64,000 nucleotides of DNA, from NCBI GenBank assembly GCA_018969015.1, contig JAGWZE010000002.1, forward strand, positions 124,001-188,000, written 5' to 3'. This stretch comes from Alphaproteobacteria bacterium (GTDB lineage: Bacteria > Pseudomonadota > Alphaproteobacteria > Caulobacterales > Aquidulcibacteraceae). The position numbers were made by a program, and so were the translations under genes. Each line of letters opens with the position of its first letter. Within the stretch, counting starts at the first letter, position 1. The notes beneath the pieces are model-generated. The model was given only the letters and a program-made list of their open reading frames with translations. It was not told the DNA's origin and did no database searches. This document shows, in pieces, positions 7,197 to 14,621 of this stretch.

Positions 7197-7930
7197 CGTG
7201 CGCCCTCCGTCGTGCTGGCGGTGCGGTCATGGTCGAACGTGGCGCCGATCTCCATCCGCGCCGGGATCGGTGCGGCGGCGAGCGCGTCAACGTTCACGTC
7301 ATCGAGCAGGCCGAGCGCGTGCGCATCCCGTAGCGCAAGGATCAGCCTCGCGCGGGCGTCGGCCTCCGTCAGCTTCGGCGCGCGGTGTCGCCAGTCGTGC
7401 AGCAGATCGGCGAAGGCGAGCGCGTCGGCCTCGGCGTCGCTCGGTTCAAATGCGGCGGCCTTCGCATGGCCGGCGCGCTCGATGAAAAGCCCGGCGAGCC
7501 GTTCCAGGCGGTCGCGGCGATCCGTCGTCGGCGCGTTCCCCTCGGTGCGCGTCGGGTCGCCTTCGAGCGGTCCCGACGGACTCCACCACGCCGACGGCCG
7601 ATCTTGTCCCGCCGTGGGGACCGCGCGCGACAAGACAGCCTTGCCGTTTTGGGCCGGGACAGCCGGGACAAGCGGGACGGCGTTGATATTGCTGGCGATA
7701 GTCTGTCCCGGGACAGATTTGGACGCCGGGACAGCCGGGACAGAAGCGCCCGGGACAGGTCCGGCGCGCATCCGTGCGGCCAGCGCGGCGACACGCGCGG
7801 CGAGGTCATCGGCGGTCATTGTCCCGCTTGTCCCGGCCGCGTTTTTTGTCCCGGGACAAGGTTTCCCGTTGTCCTTCAACGTTGTCCCGGGTGTCCCGCT
7901 TGTCCCGGTCGAAATCGGGTGCGTCGTCAT
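7193..7930 (-). CDS. Low-complexity N-terminus plus helical domain, unknown function; hosts a DNA heptamer cluster
   Basis: 245 aa. The first 110 residues are low complexity, with GTSGT-type and VPAVPA-type runs that are both encoded by the DNA word TGTCCCG or its complement. Residues about 140-245 form a helical domain (RDRLERLAGLFIERAGHAKA, then ADALAFADLLHDWRHRAPKL) that looks like a normal folded protein. The start overlaps the stop of the DUF927 gene by 4 bases. Similar low-complexity proteins occur next to replication genes in related islands to my recollection, but no function is known to me. Confidence 0.55.
   Translation of the reverse strand: MTTHPISTGTSGTPGTTLKDNGKPCPGTKNAAGTSGTMTADDLAARVAALAARMRAGPVPGASVPAVPASKSVPGQTIASNINAVPLVPAVPAQNGKAVLSRAVPTAGQDRPSAWWSPSGPLEGDPTRTEGNAPTTDRRDRLERLAGLFIERAGHAKAAAFEPSDAEADALAFADLLHDWRHRAPKLTEADARARLILALRDAHALGLLDDVNVDALAAAPIPARMEIGATFDHDRTASTTEGAR
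7605..7907. repeat. Cluster of about 15 TGTCCCG / CGGGACA heptamers (candidate iterons)
   Basis: TGTCCCG starts at 7605, 7704, 7820, 7829, 7847, 7883, 7892 and 7901. CGGGACA starts at 7655, 7664, 7709, 7727, 7736, 7751 and 7852. Two opposed pairs merge into the 12-bp palindrome TGTCCCGGGACA (7704-7715, 7847-7858). Several copies are spaced exactly 9 bases. All lie within the first half of a reading frame, yet both orientations occur and encode different peptides, which argues for selection on DNA. The cluster adjoins the helicase and primase genes, so a replication origin with iterons is one explanation. Confidence 0.6.
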
Positions 7931-9918
7931 TGCGCGCCCCCGTCGTCAACGGTCCCGGCTTCGTCGGCGCCCAGAATGGAACGCTTCACGACGTAAACGC
8001 GGGGACGCCCTTGCACTTCATCGAGCCGGCGCACATGCGGACGGTCGCGCTCGCCACCGCAGACGAGGAAGCCGGCAGATTCAACGTGGACAGCGGCGCG
8101 GGTCGGGTCGGCGCCCGTGTGGATTTTCTTCCAGCCGGTCGGGTGAATGTAGAAGTGCTGCGCATCGAGCCATCCGGCGCGGTCGATCACGGTGCGCGCC
8201 GCAGACACCTTCGCCGGACCGTCGGGGCCGTGGGGATCAGCCGAATTGAAATCATAGGCCACGACGCCGCCGGTTGCGTCTCTCTCCACGACCATGCCCG
8301 GCAGCGGCTCGAAGCGCGACACGCCGTAGGTCAGAAGGAAATCACGCAAGCGCGCGACGGCCTCCATCGCCTCGGCCGATTTCCCGCCGCCGCGTGCTCC
8401 AAGCCATCCGCCAAAAGCATCGAGCGCGGCGGCTTCGGCCGCGCCTTCCTTCCAAGCGGTCAGGCTAAACATCGTCGCCAGCTCGCCCGCCGCAGCGAGC
8501 ACGGCGAAGCGTTCCAAAACGCGCTTCACTTGGCCGTCGGCGGTGGCGAGGCCGTGTGCCTTCGTCGCCTTCTCAACGAAGGTGTCCGTCAGGGTTCGGA
8601 CGCTTGCGGCCACCGCGTCGCGGCCCGCGCCGATCATTTGCGCCACGAAGGCAGGGCCGGCCGTTCCAAAATGGGCTTCGCTGGCCGCTCGCAGCGCATC
8701 GGACAGCGCGCGCCCGTCAGCCTTGTCATGCAGGTCATCGAAGGCGCCATGCTTGCGGTCATCGGCCCGCAGCTCGATGAGCCGGACAGCTTGGCCCGCC
8801 GTCGTGCGCTTGCCGGCTTCGCCTACCTTGTCGCCAAGGCTGATTTCGCCGGACGACAGGAACACAAGGCGCCACCGTTGCGGAGGCCGCGCGCGGCCGT
8901 CACGAAGCGCGCGCGCTTTGCCTTGTTCGTTCCCGAGCATGTAGACGCTCGCCGCCGCTTCGAGCGCGTTGGCTTCGCCCAGCTCATCGAGGCAAAGCAG
9001 CGTCGAATTGTGCGCCGCCGCTATGCCTTCGAGGCCGTTCGATGTGCTCCGCCATGTGCGCACGCCCTTGGCGCTTGCCCACACGCTCGCGCCAACGCGC
9101 AAGCCCGTCGTCTTGCCGCAGCTCGATGAGCCGCAGAAATGCAGGCCGAATGACGACGCGCCGACGGCTTCGAGCAGGGGCGCGGCGAAGCCCGCCGACA
9201 CGGCCAGGATGAGCAGCGGGTTCCCGGTGCAGAGTGCGGAGACTTCGCGCTTCCAGTCTTCAAGCGTTCCCTGGGCGCGCATCTCGGCGGCGGCGCTCGC
9301 CGCGATTTCGCTTTGGTAGACGACGCCCTCGGCGCCCAGCACGTCGCCACCGCCGCGCACGAAGGCGGTGCAGGTCGCGTCATTCCATCCCATTGCAGAG
9401 ACGGACAGCACGCGCGCGGTCGGTTCCGATTGCAGCAGGTACGCAATCACGTCGGCCTTTGCCGCCTTGTCGCGTCCAAGGCGCAAGCCAAGGTTCAGAA
9501 GATCGGCCAAGATCGGCGTGGCGTCGCCCGCGAACAGGCTGGCCGGGATCGTGTGGCGGTGGACGTGGCCGTCAGCGTCGGTCAACTCGACAAGCAGGCC
9601 CCAGGCTTCGCGGTCGCGGTTGCGGGAACGCGCCAGCACCTTGAGGCCGGTGCAGACGAAGCGGCGCGAGACTTTCCGTTCCTCGCCGTCGCCGTCTTCC
9701 TTCGGGATCAGCTTGAACACGCCCGCATCCGTCAGCTCGAAGCCGACAGGCAAGCCGTCAGCACGACGCGCACGGCTTTTGCGCTTCGGCGTGTCGTCGG
9801 CCGGCGGCGGCGCTTCGTCCAAGTGCGGCGCGTCGGTGTCGGCGCCGTTGAGCGGCGGGGCGGTGATTTCTTCCAGCTCGAAGGCCGGGGCGTTCGGGTT
9901 CAAATCGTCAGCGCGCAT
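7927..9918 (-). CDS. DUF927 ATPase / helicase-like replication protein
   Basis: 663 aa. A variable N-terminus (residues 1-50) is followed by the DUF927 region: GLPVGFELTDAGVFKLIPKE at 55-74, a Walker A motif GSSSCGKT at 263-270 and a Walker B motif LLCLDELGE at 307-315. The family is found in phages and genomic islands beside toprim primases and is regarded as a replicative-helicase-like ATPase. Here it directly follows a primase gene, overlapping it by 11 bases, with GGAGGCGG before the ATG. Its length is normal for the family. It probably unwinds or remodels DNA during replication of the excised element. Confidence 0.85.
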   Translation of the reverse strand: MRADDLNPNAPAFELEEITAPPLNGADTDAPHLDEAPPPADDTPKRKSRARRADGLPVGFELTDAGVFKLIPKEDGDGEERKVSRRFVCTGLKVLARSRNRDREAWGLLVELTDADGHVHRHTIPASLFAGDATPILADLLNLGLRLGRDKAAKADVIAYLLQSEPTARVLSVSAMGWNDATCTAFVRGGGDVLGAEGVVYQSEIAASAAAEMRAQGTLEDWKREVSALCTGNPLLILAVSAGFAAPLLEAVGASSFGLHFCGSSSCGKTTGLRVGASVWASAKGVRTWRSTSNGLEGIAAAHNSTLLCLDELGEANALEAAASVYMLGNEQGKARALRDGRARPPQRWRLVFLSSGEISLGDKVGEAGKRTTAGQAVRLIELRADDRKHGAFDDLHDKADGRALSDALRAASEAHFGTAGPAFVAQMIGAGRDAVAASVRTLTDTFVEKATKAHGLATADGQVKRVLERFAVLAAAGELATMFSLTAWKEGAAEAAALDAFGGWLGARGGGKSAEAMEAVARLRDFLLTYGVSRFEPLPGMVVERDATGGVVAYDFNSADPHGPDGPAKVSAARTVIDRAGWLDAQHFYIHPTGWKKIHTGADPTRAAVHVESAGFLVCGGERDRPHVRRLDEVQGRPRVYVVKRSILGADEAGTVDDGGAQ

Positions 9919-10897
9919 AGGCCGCCTCCGTGATCTTGGCGGCTTCCCGCATCGTCCAATCGTTCCAATCGTTCAGGCCGTCCGGCGCCCAGGCGAGCGC
10001 CACCGACACGCCCCGCCGCGCCAGCTCCACGCCGAGCGCGCGCGCATGACGCTCGCCGGTTCCGCCTTCGTCGCGGTCGGGGGCGATCACGACACGGCGC
10101 ACCGTGTCGGGGATTTCCAGCTTCGGCAGGTTCGACGCGCCGAGCACGGCCACGGCCGGCAAGCCGAGCGCTCGGCTTGCGCTCAACGCGCTTTCGATTC
10201 CCTCGGCGATCACGAGCGCGTCGCGCACGTCGCCCAGGATGACGCCGCCGCCCGTGATCGGGCCAAGCGACAGCTTGGGCTTTTCCAACTCGGAGCACTT
10301 GCGCCCGGGCGGCTCCAAAAAGATCCGCTGAATTGCGATCACGTCATGAGGCGCGGACAGCTTCGACACGCCGCCGATGAGCGCGGGGCGCTCGCCGCGA
10401 AGCGGTCCGCAATAGCACCGCGCTAGGAAGCGCAGCGACGGCCCCCAGGGCGGGCGAAGTGCGCGCGTCTTCTCCAAATAGACGCCGCCGAGCGTGGCGC
10501 GGTGGACGGCCTTCGCCTTGGCCCAATCCCGCAGCGCGTGCTTGGCGTTGCGGGCGCGCGCCTCGGCCGCGTCGGCCTCATCCTTCGCGGCGGCCTCACG
10601 GTTCCGCGCCATGCGCTCCGGGTCGGCCTCCAAGTAGTCATTCGTCAGAAGCCAATCAGCGGCCTCGGCGCGGTCGCGCGCATAGCCCAGCTCAATGACT
10701 GCATCGAGCACGCCGCCGCCTTTCCCGGTTCGATGGTCGAACCACGTCCGGGCGTTCAGGTCGGCGACGAAGCCGCCGTTGTGGCCCGCGCGGCATTTTC
10801 CGTTTTTCTCCCGCCGATGGTCGGGCGGCATGAGGGGATCAATCAGCGTGGCGAAGGCGTCGCGGCTGATTTGCGCCTTAAGGTCGGTGGCGGTCAT
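9908..10897 (-). CDS. Toprim-domain DNA primase
   Basis: 329 aa. The N-terminal part holds a CHC2-like region (KCRAGHNGGF near residue 34, then TWFDHRTGKGGGVLDAVIEL). The C-terminal half has a toprim domain with the acidic motifs VIAEGIESA (about 217-225) and VVIAPDRDEGG (about 256-266), which bind metal in primases of this type. It makes RNA primers for replication of the element, with the adjacent DUF927 ATPase as the likely helicase partner. Its start overlaps the stop of the zinc-ribbon gene by 4 bases. Confidence 0.88.
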   Translation of the reverse strand: MTATDLKAQISRDAFATLIDPLMPPDHRREKNGKCRAGHNGGFVADLNARTWFDHRTGKGGGVLDAVIELGYARDRAEAADWLLTNDYLEADPERMARNREAAAKDEADAAEARARNAKHALRDWAKAKAVHRATLGGVYLEKTRALRPPWGPSLRFLARCYCGPLRGERPALIGGVSKLSAPHDVIAIQRIFLEPPGRKCSELEKPKLSLGPITGGGVILGDVRDALVIAEGIESALSASRALGLPAVAVLGASNLPKLEIPDTVRRVVIAPDRDEGGTGERHARALGVELARRGVSVALAWAPDGLNDWNDWTMREAAKITEAAYAR

Positions 10898-11325
10898 TCG
10901 GCGCCCCCTTCGTCGCGCAACACGTCGTAGGGCGATACGTCCACCATCGCGGCCAGGCGCTCGGCGGCGAGCGCGTCCACACGCTCGGCGTCGTCAGGTG
11001 CGGACCGGCAGGGGCGACAGGTGCGGTTCAGGTAGCGAGGTGCGCGACGGCCCGTGACGTGCTCGAAGCGGTCGCCGCAGCGAACGCAACGGCCTTCCCA
11101 GGTCAGAAGCGCGGACGACTCGCCGCTTGCGTTCGTGTGGGGTTCGACGCGGGCGAGGGTGTAAACGTGGACGACGCCGCGCGCCGTTTGGCGGATGCGC
11201 TCGCCGACACGATGCGCGGTGACGCCGGGTTCGCTATATTGGCGGTGCGCCAGCCCATGAGCGCTTTCGTTCCCGGCCTCGGTCGCGCCCGCCAGCGCGC
11301 CGGGGCCGTTCTCTTTCTGGGTCAT
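10894..11325 (-). CDS. Small zinc-ribbon protein
   Basis: 143 aa from the ATG at 11325 (MTQKENGPGALAGATEAGNE). Cysteines C80/C83 and C103/C106 form a four-cysteine ribbon (CVRCG, then CRPC) in the C-terminal half. The first 50 residues are polar and probably flexible. The frame is open 35 codons further upstream, but that part would overlap the neighbouring gene and reads as a shadow. It is the gene immediately before the primase (4-base overlap), so a DNA-binding helper role is possible. No family name is known to me. Confidence 0.6.
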   Translation of the reverse strand: MTQKENGPGALAGATEAGNESAHGLAHRQYSEPGVTAHRVGERIRQTARGVVHVYTLARVEPHTNASGESSALLTWEGRCVRCGDRFEHVTGRRAPRYLNRTCRPCRSAPDDAERVDALAAERLAAMVDVSPYDVLRDEGGAE

Positions 11326-11339
11326 CCGTCGCCCCCGCC

Positions 11340-11603
11340 TTACGCCGGTTGACGACGGGCCGCCGCGTCGGCGGCGGTGGAAGCCTTCGGCGTCATGCGC
11401 GCCAAAAGCCACGCCTCGAAGGCGCTCCACTCGTAGAGCACGACGGACGTTTTCGGCTTCACGAACGGCGGGCCGCCGCCAACGCAGCGCAACTTGGCGA
11501 GCGTGGCGACGCTCGGCAGGTCGCCGCGCGAAATGTCGTGCAGGTGAGCGAAACGGGCGAGGGCTTCGTCAGCGCGAAGCCGGTTCGATCCGGGGGCGGT
11601 CAT
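11340..11603 (-). CDS. AlpA-like / excisionase-type helix-turn-helix protein
   Basis: 87 aa from the ATG at 11603. The central segment (LPSVATLAKLRCVGGGPPFV, then VVLYEWSAFEAWLLARM) matches the MerR-like winged-helix pattern of AlpA and excisionase proteins: TLAxxRxxGxGPxFxK, a hydrophobic strand, then a helix ending AWL. Such proteins regulate integrase and replication genes or aid excision. Its place between integrase and primase is typical of phage satellites. The open frame extends upstream, but the sequence before 11603 is not protein-like. Confidence 0.7.
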   Translation of the reverse strand: MTAPGSNRLRADEALARFAHLHDISRGDLPSVATLAKLRCVGGGPPFVKPKTSVVLYEWSAFEAWLLARMTPKASTAADAAARRQPA

Positions 11604-11691
11604 GTGCGTTGCTCCGAATAGCCGCCAACGTCGGCGGTGTTCGAAGCATTGCGTTCGATGGCGTGCGTCGCCACGGACGCGAAATGCCGAT

Positions 11692-12312
11692 TTATTTTCC
11701 TCGGCGCGGGCGCTTCGTGTTGCGGGCGCGGATCGCCTCATGCGACGCGCCCACCGTTGGGTAAACTTCGGCGGCCACGTTCAGGTCAGAAACGAATTGC
11801 TCGGCGGTGATCGCCCCTAAATCGGTCTTGGTATAGCGCGCGTTTTTCGTCCATCGCTGCACGGTGCGGCGCTCGGAAATCTTGAAGCGCTCGCACACCG
11901 TCCCAACGGGGTCGGGATCGTCCACAATGCCGGCCAGAGCGGCGCGGACGTAAGCCACCGCCGACGACTTCGCGCCGTACAGGTGCATAGGCTCGGCTCG
12001 GCGTCCTTTGGCCAGCGGTTGCGATACGACAAGCGGCGGGAGAATGCCGTTCGCCAGTTCGACGGAAATGCGGATCAAATCGCTCATCAGGCCGCTCGGC
12101 GGGGGCCGGCTCGGGTTGTCGTCGTGGTGGATCAGGAGGCCGGCAGCACAAAGCCACCATTTGCGCCTTGCCTCGCGCGCTAGGTCTTCGCTGCAAGGCT
12201 TCGAAAAGACGGCTTCGGCGTCGGCCAACCCTTCGAGCAAGTCATTTCGCGACAGGCGAACAGTCCCGCCGTCCTGCGATCCGGTTTCGAAAAACGGTGT
12301 GTCGTCGTCCAT
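11692..12312 (-). CDS. Protein of unknown function with a possible C-terminal HTH
   Basis: 206 aa, soluble. The middle part (WWLCAAGLLIHHDDNPSRPP, then LMSDLIRISVELANG) is ordered. The C-terminal region (VCERFKISERRTVQRWTKNA) looks like a helix-turn-helix, with VCERFKIS as the first helix and RTVQRW as the recognition helix. It could be a regulator of the element. It stands alone, with about 90-base gaps on both sides, unlike the overlapping genes around it, so it may have its own promoter in 12313-12410. Confidence 0.55.
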   Translation of the reverse strand: MDDDTPFFETGSQDGGTVRLSRNDLLEGLADAEAVFSKPCSEDLAREARRKWWLCAAGLLIHHDDNPSRPPPSGLMSDLIRISVELANGILPPLVVSQPLAKGRRAEPMHLYGAKSSAVAYVRAALAGIVDDPDPVGTVCERFKISERRTVQRWTKNARYTKTDLGAITAEQFVSDLNVAAEVYPTVGASHEAIRARNTKRPRRGK

Positions 12313-12410
12313 CTCCGCACCCCATGACGTGCGACCATGTGAAGGGTCGGCGCGGCGGTCCGCATGGTTCGGGTCTTCGGGCCGTCGCCCTAGCCGCGCC
12401 GATCTCGATG

Positions 12411-12707
12411 TTACCGCGAATCAGGGGCGCCGCTCACCTCCGGGTGCGCCGCGTCCCAGATCGCCGCCGCCTTGTCGGCAGCGGCGTCGCACATGTCGGC
12501 GAGGTCTCGCAGGTGGTTCGCGGTGTTCATGAGGTTCATGGCGAAGCCCTCGGCCTCGGCTTCGGACATGTTGACCGTCAGGGCGGCGCGTTCCTCGTCT
12601 TGCATGACGACGGACGCCAGCCGCACGAACGGGAGCCACGTTTCGGCCCATTGTCGGTTCGGCCAGTTGAACACGCCCGGCGCGGTCGGGATCAGATCGG
12701 CGCTCAT
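12411..12707 (-). CDS. Small helical protein of unknown function
   Basis: 98 aa, acidic and all-helical (MSEAEAEGFAMNLMNTANHL, then LADMCDAAADKAAAIWDAAH). It overlaps the preceding gene by 4 bases (ATGA) in the integrase operon. No family is recognised. Confidence 0.55.
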   Translation of the reverse strand: MSADLIPTAPGVFNWPNRQWAETWLPFVRLASVVMQDEERAALTVNMSEAEAEGFAMNLMNTANHLRDLADMCDAAADKAAAIWDAAHPEVSGAPDSR

Positions 12708-12979
12708 TGCTTCGCCCCTTCGGCCAGAAGGCGCTCAACGTCGGCCGCAATCAGGTCGATCACGTCGCGCGTGTCGCCCGCCTCGATGGAGCGCCATGCG
12801 TGCAGCTTCACGAGCACGTCGGCCAGCGTCGGCGCGGGCGTCGTCAGCAGCAGCTCGGCGCGGTCTTGCTCGTAAGACGCCAGCGCGTCGAACGTGACGC
12901 CCTCGCCCTCGAAGGCGGCCACCGCCGCCGCCACTTCGTCAAAGTCGGCCTTCGCCGCGTCAAATGCGTGTCGCGTCAT
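12704..12979 (-). CDS. Small acidic protein of unknown function
   Basis: 91 aa, acidic and helical (FDAAKADFDEVAAAVAAFEG, then DVLVKLHAWRSIEAGDTRDV). Its ATG overlaps the integrase stop by 4 bases, so it is translated after the integrase on the same message. No family is recognised. Confidence 0.55.
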   Translation of the reverse strand: MTRHAFDAAKADFDEVAAAVAAFEGEGVTFDALASYEQDRAELLLTTPAPTLADVLVKLHAWRSIEAGDTRDVIDLIAADVERLLAEGAKQ

Positions 12980-14310
12980 CCTTCACCCTCCACCTTGCGC
13001 GCTCGGCGCGCTTTCGCCTCCGCAAGACGCGCGGGGGCCGTCGTGATTTGGTTTCCGATTTGGGCCACGGCGTCGCGGACCGGATCGGCGGCAAGGTGCG
13101 CATAACGCGCCGTCGTCGCGGCTTGGCGGTGGCCCAGGATTTTGCCGATCAGCAGCAGCGACGCGCCACGGGCGGCGGCGAAGGACGCCACGCTATGCCG
13201 CAGGTCATGCAAGCGCACGTCGTGCAGCTTGGCTTCCTTCCGCACACGGCGCCACGGGCGTTCCAAATCGTCGGCGGGGGCCAAGGGTTCCTTCGTCGTC
13301 TCGTCAATCGGTGCGCGCGGGCCGGGGAAGACGAACGCACCGTTGCGCGGGCGTTCGTTCAGCAGTTGGAGCGCGGCGGGCGACAGGTGAATAACGCGCT
13401 CGCCCGTCTTGCCGCGCTCACGCGGAAGGCGGATCAAGGCGCGCTCGAAGTCGATTTCCGCCCAACGAAGGCGCGTGATCTCCCGCAGGCGGGCGCCGGT
13501 CAAAAGCAGCAGGCGGATTTGATCGGCGTGGACGTTGAGCAGGTCGCCCGCGTTCGTCAGCGTCGTCAGGGTTTCGAGCAGGGTCCCGGTTTCCTCATCC
13601 GTCAGGAAGCGCTCGCGCGTGCGCGGCGTCGGTTTCTTGACCTTCGTGACCGGGTTCCGGTCGATCAGCTCGCGCTCGATGGCCCAGCTAAAGACGGTTC
13701 CGAGCGCCACCGTGGACGCGCGGCCGGCGGCTTCGCCGCCCCGGATGATGCGCTTCGCCCGGGGGCGGTCTTTGATCTTCTCCGAGCGCGCCGTCTTCCC
13801 GGCGATAATGTCGGCCTGCATTTGCTCCACGTCGGCCCGGCGGACCGCATGGGCGTACAGCTTCCCAATCAGCGGCTTGACGTGGTTCCGCAACATGCCC
13901 GCGTCGTGCTCCCAGGATCGGGTGCGCTTGTTCGGGTTCAGGGCGGGGCCGTCGGTCAAATAGCGCTCGATGAGGTCGGACACGGTGATTTGCCGGCGGC
14001 GGGCTTCCTCAGCCGCGCGCTCGGCTTCCTCGGCCTGGGCCATCGGGTCGCCGCCTTGCTGCACGATGAGCCGCAGACGCTCGGCCTCGGCGCGCGCCTG
14101 GGCGACGGTGAAGTGTCCCGACAGGGTTCCAAGCGTCGCCCGCCGCTGGCGGCCGTCGGCGGCCTTGTATTTGAGCCGGAAGGACACCGCCCCCGACGTG
14201 CGGACGCGGACGTGGAAGCCGGGAATGGTCCGGTCGAACACGTCGTAGTCCGCCGGGCCGGGCTTCAGGGCTTCGAGCGCCCGGGCCGTCAGGTTGATCT
14301 TTTCCGCCAT
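12976..14310 (-). CDS. Tyrosine-type site-specific integrase
   Basis: 444 aa, normal length. The N-terminal DUF4102-like arm-binding domain (residues 1-95) is followed by a core-binding domain (about 105-215) and a catalytic domain. Catalytic residues are all present: R274 in TGARLREI, H368 and R371 in LHDLRHS, H394 in LGHR, and the nucleophile Y403 in ARYAHL. GGAGGG precedes the ATG. Its gene is adjacent to the right attachment site, with candidate arm sites between. It should catalyse integration into, and excision from, tRNA-Lys, and appears intact. Confidence 0.95.
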   Translation of the reverse strand: MAEKINLTARALEALKPGPADYDVFDRTIPGFHVRVRTSGAVSFRLKYKAADGRQRRATLGTLSGHFTVAQARAEAERLRLIVQQGGDPMAQAEEAERAAEEARRRQITVSDLIERYLTDGPALNPNKRTRSWEHDAGMLRNHVKPLIGKLYAHAVRRADVEQMQADIIAGKTARSEKIKDRPRAKRIIRGGEAAGRASTVALGTVFSWAIERELIDRNPVTKVKKPTPRTRERFLTDEETGTLLETLTTLTNAGDLLNVHADQIRLLLLTGARLREITRLRWAEIDFERALIRLPRERGKTGERVIHLSPAALQLLNERPRNGAFVFPGPRAPIDETTKEPLAPADDLERPWRRVRKEAKLHDVRLHDLRHSVASFAAARGASLLLIGKILGHRQAATTARYAHLAADPVRDAVAQIGNQITTAPARLAEAKARRARKVEGEG

Positions 14311-14351
14311 CGTCTCGCCCTCCGGTTCCCGGGGGCCGTTTCAGACGCCAC

Positions 14352-14379
14352 GGGGACACGCGGGGACACTATGGGGACA
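14352..14379 (+). repeat. Right GGGGACAC array (candidate integrase arm sites)
   Basis: Three GGGGACA(C) units in direct orientation start at 14352, 14362 and 14373. The last 21 bases (14359-14379) are identical to 3139-3159 at the left end. They lie about 140 bases inside the right attachment core and next to the integrase gene, as expected for integrase arm-binding sites. Confidence 0.6.
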
Positions 14380-14521
14380 CGGTTACTGCAATTCAACGCA
14401 ATTCGCGGAAATGCGCCGCCACGGCCGCGCGCTCGATTTTCCGCGCTATAGCTGGCAAAACGTCCACTAGGCGCAATTCGGAGCAATCGGACGGAACGCG
14501 GCGAAAAGGCTTGCCAGTCTT

Positions 14522-14568
14522 ACTTTTAATCAGAGGGTCCCGGGTTCGAATCCCGGCGGGCTCACCAT
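14522..14568 (+). repeat. attR: right 47-bp copy of the tRNA-Lys 3' end
   Basis: Identical over 47 bases to 3047-3093. It contains only the anticodon loop to CCA part of tRNA-Lys; no 5' half precedes it, so it is not a functional tRNA. Confidence 0.93.
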
Positions 14569-14621
14569 TGGTTTTCAAGAATTGCGCGGTGGATCAGCGG
14601 TGCGCTTGTCACGCGACCCGA

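Larger units (their letters stand above)
3047..14568. mobile_element. Integrated element at tRNA-Lys (phage-satellite-like)
   Basis: The element is bounded by an exact 47-bp direct repeat of the 3' half of tRNA-Lys (3047-3093 and 14522-14568), about 11.5 kb end to end. The integrase gene sits next to the right copy, and integrase-arm-like repeats lie just inside both ends. The genes run leftward and mostly overlap: integrase, two small proteins, an unknown protein, an AlpA-like DNA-binding protein, a zinc-ribbon protein, a toprim primase, a DUF927 ATPase and several unknown proteins. No terminase, portal, capsid, tail, lysis, conjugation or relaxase gene is visible. The int/AlpA/primase/helicase layout fits a phage-inducible satellite or minimal integrative element better than a prophage; that class is inference. 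Cargo-like genes sit at the left end. Confidence 0.9.
14311..14621. other. Right end of the element (311 bases without a gene)
   Basis: From left to right it holds the ribosome site of the integrase gene, three GGGGACAC repeats (14352-14379), an unassigned AT-richer stretch and the 47-bp attachment repeat (14522-14568). The last 53 bases run into the methyltransferase gene. Any reading frame here is a by-product of the tRNA sequence. Confidence 0.6.

Noticed and set aside
3047-14568. Complete prophage
   Set aside because: No terminase, portal, capsid, tail or lysis genes in the interval.
14393-14578. 61-codon leftward frame across the right attachment site (contains AGIRTRDPLIKS)
   Set aside because: This peptide is the classic false translation of the antisense strand of a tRNA 3' half; the same effect occurs at 2915-3136 and 33055-33456.
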